The notes under the pieces: model-generated
Database searches by the model: none
What the model saw: the letters and a program-made list of their open reading frames with translations, nothing else
Told to the model about the DNA's origin: nothing
Position numbers and translations under genes: made by a program
In this document: positions 58,801-64,000 of the stretch, piece after piece
Numbering within the stretch: position 1 is the stretch's first letter
Layout of the letters: each line of letters opens with the position of its first letter
Source: Azolla caroliniana
Taxonomy: Eukaryota > Polypodiophyta
Direction of reading: 5' to 3'
Assembly: GCA_043228905.1 (NCBI GenBank)
Contig: JBHGNT010000011.1
Span: forward strand, 17,608,001 to 17,672,000
DNA length: 64,000 nucleotides

Positions 58801-59855
58801 TCTTGTCATATGATTAGATGCCCATAATCTACGTACCACATATACTCTTCATTGCATCTCTATGACCATTCAACCATTGCTACTGTTTCATGTTGCATCA
58901 CAAATGCACCATCTTTATCACAATCTTCACTAGTTGAAGCATAGTTATTTTGTTGTCTCTTCTCTCTTTTTTCATCATTTTGCTTTTTATAGCACTCAGC
59001 CAGTGTATGGCCTGGTTTTCCACAATACCAACAACCATCATCATTCAAATAAGTTTTCTTACCTCTTCCTCGATTGCTCCCCCTGCCTCTGATGTTGTTT
59101 CTTCCACTTATATCTTGTTGTCCTCTTCCTTGATTGTTGTTGGTTCTAGCCGAACCAAATCTTCCATGGACTCTTTCTCGGCCTCTTCCAGCACTATTGT
59201 AGAGGGTTTGCCCCTCAATCTAAGAGTTTCCTTTGTTTACGTCATCCATCTGATTTCTTTCTTCCATTACAAGCATTGAGACCAAATCTGAAAAACTTGA
59301 GATGCTATCCCTTGTGAAAATAGATGTTTTGAAGCTTTTATATTGAGGTCCTAAGCGTCTTAAGCATATTTCCACCTTATCATCATCTTCTACCTTCACA
59401 TTAATAGCAATAAGTGATTCACATATGCTCTTTATTTTCAAAACCTACTCATTCACTGACATCTTACCTTTTTCCAAGGTATTTAGCTCAGTCTTCAACT
59501 GAAGCTTTCTAGCCTTTGTGTTCACTGCAAACAGTTTTACCAAACTATCCCAAGCTTCTTTTGGAAGCATAGCATCCTGTATGTGTCCAAGCATCGAATC
59601 TGAGATGCTAAGTGAGAGCCAATGCAATACTTTCCTTGCCCCTTGATTCCATTCCTTAAATGGTTTAATTTGTGCAACAGTTGCATTTTCCTCAGGGATC
59701 TCTGGAGCCTGTTTTAGGTCTCCTTCAATGTAATCCCAGTATCCTTTTCCCATCAGGAAATTTGTCATTCTAAATTTCCACGTAGGGAAATTGTTTTTAT
59801 CTAGCTTTTCTGTGACTATTTGGCTTCCATTCTCAACAACCATTCTCTCTTTCAA
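55808..59855 (-). pseudogene. Outer Copia gag-pol, degraded
   Basis: From 59855 downward: gag (KLDKNNFPTWKFRMTNFLMG), CCHC CWYCGKPGHTLAEC, pre-integrase (MWNKRIGHISMQTLKNML, CDVCQYGKQNRLPF) and integrase (LVHTDVWGPT, FIDDYSRKTWVYF, RSDGGGEYFSNEF). Reverse transcriptase (FAPVAKMVTLRTLL, YGLKQAPRAW, IYVDDLII) and RNase H up to ALSSTEAEYRGAA and IWCDNI follow. Stops interrupt it near 59445, 59220 and 58615, where Gln is expected, and elsewhere. There are frameshifts near 56510 and 56870. The rest of RNase H lies at 50045-50318. Confidence 0.88.
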
Positions 59856-59964
59856 TTGGGGCTTTTGCTACGATTAACTTCACAGACAACTCTCTGATTC
59901 AGATCAACAACCAAAACCAAACTTCTCAGATTTGTACTGCTCTCACTTCTTTACGAGCAACTTT

Positions 59965-59976
59965 GCTCCGATACCA
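59965..59976 (-). other. Outer Copia primer-binding site
   Basis: Minus-strand TGGTATCGGAGC directly abuts the LTR. It has one difference from the usual TGGTATCAGAGC. Confidence 0.85.
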
Positions 59977-60391
59977 TGTTACGAAGGCGCTCCGGCTCTT
60001 CTATGTGCACAACGGATTGTGATGTGCTGGATTGTTTAGTGCTCAAGACAGAAAAGGAAGCGGGAAGGAGACTTACCTCTGTGTAGCAAACCAAAAGCTT
60101 CTATTCCATTACACGCAGAGCTCAACTTGCTCTCGTCTGTTTTCTGTTTTTTGTTCTTACTTCTCTCACTCTTATAACTTACTACTCTTACTTTTTACCT
60201 AAGTTATAAGTGACTTATATATGCAACTAGTTAGCTTTGAATAACTAATTAGTTGTGCATAGCTAAACAATTGTAGATAGCTAAATAGTTGTTTCACCTT
60301 TATGTCCACTAGTAGCTAATTTCCTAATAGCTACTATAGAAGATCTCACTTACCAATATCTATCACGTACCTTTGTTCTTGTTTCTCAACA
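59977..60391 (-). repeat. Outer Copia 5' LTR
   Basis: 415 bases matching 49620-50026 with multiple substitutions and small indels. The target duplication tttct follows at 60392-60396. Confidence 0.9.
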
Positions 60392-63300
60392 TTTCTCATA
60401 ATAGATAATCCAATGCTTTGTTTCCTTACATGTCTTTGTATCGAAAAAATATTAAAAAAATACAGGTAATGCCATATGTACTTCAACAAATATCATATGA
60501 GTTAATGTGACCATTATTTTTAATCTCATAATGCCCAAGAAATGTTGTCTACAATACTTAACGATATCTCTAGAAGGTATAAACATGTAAGATTAGGGTG
60601 GGTAGGGCAATGGGTTCACATGGGCATATTTAAAACCAATAATTGAGGACTATATACAAGAAAATAAGAGAAAATATACAAATGAATTCACAAACTTCAA
60701 ATTTGGAAAAATCGTTAGTTAATCATGAATTTGTATCTTACAAATGAAATTTTCAAATCGATGTGCATTTAAAGCATACAATTTAACTAGCTTGACTTAA
60801 TAGTATGAAATCATATATGAGAGAAAATGAATCAACAAATCCTAAGCTTAATGTCCTTGAAGAGTTTCCAACAAAACATGCCAACCATGGCATTCAATGG
60901 AGGATTTTTGTTAGTGATCGAACACAATATTTCCATGGAAAGGGGCATTATCAAAATTCCTACATTAAGACCATAATGTAAGTTCTAAGTTTGTGTGGTT
61001 AACATGCTACCATTAGTGAGCTTGTTTTAGCGAGATATTAGATGAATATATTTCCATGAGCGCATGCCTATTCTCATCTAAAAGATATTGAATCCTACAA
61101 TCAACAAATACCATGATCATTGTAGGCTAGAACTAGTTTTAGATCTTACTTGATCGTTTTTTTAGTATCGCTTTTATTACTAGAGGAAACCTCAAACTGA
61201 GGTGAAAACCCACGAAGAATAAAGAGAAGCATACAAGTCACAATTAGACACTAAAGAGCTTAGAAGCACTCAAAGTAAAGAGTGTAAATTTGCAGTGTGA
61301 TGTCTCTAAGTTGCAGCAAATAGAGATTTCCCAAGGGATTGCTTAAAGAAGTCCACTTCATGCATTTGGTTTTGATCAAAAACCTTACTATTGCAAGCCG
61401 ACCAGATGGTCTAGTGTGATGTCTCTAAGTTGGAGACAATTAAACAGAGATTGCCCAAGGAATTGCTTAAAGAAGCTAACTTCATGCATTTGGTGTTAAT
61501 TATGTTGTAAATAAACAATGTCAAGTTTCATCCATAATATAAATGCCAAGTTTGATCATAATTTCATCAAGTTACATAAGGTTTGAATATTGTCTCTTGT
61601 GCATTTCATGGGCTGAACTATAAAGAACTAGTAGGAAAGAGAGAGAAACAATCAAAATTAATCCATAGAGATGTCCATCCCATCTAAAACATTGAAGCCA
61701 CGAAATAAGAATCGTGGCCATTTAGAAAAGACATTGAAGTAAGAGCCCTTGCAATAAAATCCCATGCAACGACAATGCATGGAGGCCCTTCTCCATTTTA
61801 CAATTTAGCACGCACATGGTCCATAATTACCAATGTCATAACTTTATGTCGAGTGAGGGCCTCATGCTTTTTTTTTCCACCGAATTGTTTCCAACCATAT
61901 ATTTTTTTCAACCCAATGCCAATAACTTTTGATGTTGAAACTATATTTTAAGGAGACACAACTTGCTTATATGGGTGCTATTTAGCACCAATCATACATA
62001 TGGTGGCAACATGAGTAGGTTTAGAATGTTAAACAACAGTTCTAATTCCCCCTTGATTGGGATGGTATTTTGATCAATGGTGAAAAAATGTCATTTAAGG
62101 CATTCTACCTATATATGGCCAAATTTCCCACAAGCCCTACAAACTTATGCCACTTAAGTTGAAACAATACATGTGCAACATCTTGAGAAAAGTTGTGACA
62201 ACTAGTATGTGAAAAAACTAGAACCTAATCATAGCTTAAAAGACGTACACATGATTTGAACAATTTGGTTGCATGATAAAAAGACATACTAATTACATGC
62301 TCCATGATTTTTTTAAGGAGTGTGTCGTCTTTGAATGTTGCACACGAAATTTTTGAAGATCGTAGATGAGCAGAAGACTTGCATTGACTATAGGGGAGGG
62401 TTGCACCACATGTTGAATCAAATTGCCACTAGCTAATGTATGTGTGGGTGTCAATTCTTGACATAAATAAGTTGTATCTATTAAGGAAAATAAAACTTTA
62501 TAGTTGTTGGCATCAAACCATCGGATCTCACCCTGGACGAATGATTTTCATGCCTTTTTATTAGTAAAGAGATCTACATCATCACCTATGTGGACAAAGG
62601 AGTGTTATAATTACCACTCCATAATTAAAGTAACATAGAGGACTTCAATCATTCATTGCTCCTTTGATTAAATATAAATCCAATTATAGAGAAGACAATA
62701 ATGATGACATATTGATTTGGATCATTAATTAGCTTTCATGAAAATATAGATAGCTTTGGTGTGCATAATCACATCTTGCCATACTTTTGGCACCAATGGT
62801 TGATGTGAGATGCATGGGACCCAAACCATTTAGTTGGCATTGTATACAGGGCAGGTGTGTTGTGATAGCAAGCTAATGGTTCACACTCAATTGGAATTCC
62901 TTGTTGAAGGACAACAATTGCAATGATTGGCCCCCATCATGATGAGAATTGGTAACCTTGTTTAATATTCATTAGTATAGAGTGCATGCTAGCTTAGATG
63001 GCAATGGAGTTTGATCCTTTACAAGCCCCTGGAAGTTGGAGAATGCTAAAAAACTATCACTCACTTCCTCCGCCTAATAACGTGAACCCACCTTTACCCC
63101 AAGTCTCTTCTACTGAACATCAATGAAAAGTTGCATAGTTGTTTCCGAGTCACTAAACAATAGGGTTCCACCTTTATCAAAGGTTATAAGGGGGATAACT
63201 ATATGGCAATTGGATGAGGCAACAAACTTTAAAAAGAGATTTTTATCATTAGGATTGAGGGTTGTGAAATACCTAAATTCTTCTTCACTTAGAAACACGT

Positions 63301-64000
63301 TTGTTTTTTCTTGTTTCCTTCATAAATTTGCCCAGTCACCTAGATTTCTATCAATATACATTAGTGAGCTCAACTTTCCACACTTTAGAAAAATGATGAA
63401 AAAGCATTACTTTTTTAAAAAGCCAAAGAAGTTGGGATGTATGTGAAAAACAAGATCAAATCCTAAAGTAGTTTTGCACATGCCGACAACTCGTCTTTAC
63501 ATATATTTAACTTTATACGTCATTTCGTGAATGCAAATCAATATTTTACAACATAGTTATCTTATGATGTTAATTGGTGTTGTCTACAGTTATACTAGAT
63601 AGAGTCGAGAAAATGAATATGTGCATGGTTAGGGATAGATATATATTTATGTTTCAAGGTATTATACCAAAATTATTGTTTTTCAATAGAGGATCCAAAA
63701 CATTATGTAAACCATATTTTACATAGCCTAGTAACTTGATCCATAGCTTCGATGAATGTGAGTTCCTTTTCAAATAGAAACATGTAATGAGTTCCAGTTC
63801 CTCGAAGGACCATGAATGTGAACTGCTCGTATTAATTTATCTTGGTTGTCATGTGTTCTTCACATGTCTCACACAACTCATTTTTAAAATGTGCAAACCA
63901 AAACTTTCACTGTGCATTCATGTGAATCTCATCAACTAAGTTGTGTACATGATGAAAATTTTTGGAGGACAAAAAACTTTATCATGATGTGCATTATTTG
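60392..64000. repeat. Large duplication, blocks A (rest), B and C, copy 2
   Basis: 60392-60721 matches about 3788-4100, 60722-62670 matches 6643-8365, and 62655-64000 matches 15068-16420. The 2.5 kb of copy 1 at 4101-6642 is missing here. The single attcattgctcc at about 62655 is the unoccupied target of the antisense LINE of copy 1. The match reaches the window end. Short open frames such as 63123-63446 are not open in copy 1. Confidence 0.8.
61157..61486 (-). mobile_element. LINE fragment inserted in copy 2 only
   Basis: This stretch is absent from copy 1 between the equivalents of cttgatcattacc and ggtgttaatt. Its minus strand carries broken LINE-like C-terminal text, and it contains a two-copy repeat of about 120 bases (gtgatgtctctaagttg at about 61299 and 61418). 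Confidence 0.45.

Larger units (their letters stand above)
49620..60391 (-). mobile_element. Old Copia element (outer), split by a younger Copia element
   Basis: TG...CA borders with LTRs 49620-50026 and 59977-60391 and the 5-bp target duplication tttct (49615-49619 and 60392-60396). The matching empty site is at about 3790 in copy 1 of the duplication. The primer site TGGTATCGGAGC (minus strand, 59965-59976) abuts the right LTR, and a polypurine tract gattgagggggag abuts the left LTR, so the element reads on the minus strand. The LTRs differ at many bases and in length (407 and 415), and coding is broken, so it is older than its guest at 50319-55807. Confidence 0.93.

Noticed and set aside
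63123-63446. A 107-codon frame near the right end
   Set aside because: The homologous stretch at about 15550-15860 is not open, so conservation of a protein is not supported.
1-64000. tRNA, rRNA or small structured RNA genes
   Set aside because: No cloverleaf or conserved rRNA segment was recognised on either strand by eye. A covariance-model scan would be decisive.

Overview
The window is nuclear DNA of a land plant. It is AT-rich, its genes carry many GT-AG introns, and most of it is retrotransposon sequence. A Ty3-type gag/protease remnant at 18.2-20.0 kb resembles elements I associate from memory with bryophyte, charophyte and fern genomes, and the genes have large transposon-filled introns. 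A seed-free plant, perhaps a fern, is therefore my best guess, held with modest confidence.

Two host genes are supported, both on the minus strand. At the left (970-4784) is a three-exon gene for a protein of about 198 residues that resembles plant NDUFAF4-like proteins (complex I assembly). At 35369-48298 is a complete 13-exon gene for a 496-residue long-chain trans-prenyl diphosphate synthase of the mitochondrial solanesyl-diphosphate-synthase type (quinone side chain). Every intron has GT-AG borders and the reading frame closes through all 13 exons. Its 6-kb intron 10 holds broken LINE and Copia pieces in antisense orientation.

The rest is nested mobile DNA. At 9695-14981 a chromodomain Ty3/gypsy element sits inside an antisense LINE. 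From 17551 an old Ty3-type LTR and gag remnant is cut by a 5'-truncated LINE (from about 20037), which carries a Copia element (21765-27264) with apparently identical LTRs. A near full-length LINE with two ORFs follows (about 27450-33062). At 49620-60391 an old Copia element contains a young, intact Copia element of a related lineage (50319-55807) with a 1338-codon open reading frame.

A diverged large duplication links the two ends of the window. Sequence from about 2690 to 16420 matches sequence from about 48737 to 64000 in the same orientation. Each copy holds insertions that the other lacks, so the empty sites can be read directly.

The observation I rate highest is in the Ty3 element. Its LTR contains AAGGTGAACAA 32 bases after the start of the TATA box, and the exact complement of these 11 bases lies two bases past the 5' LTR, where a tRNA primer site is expected. 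This is the arrangement known from the self-priming Tf1 retrotransposon. No rRNA, tRNA or CRISPR array was recognised.
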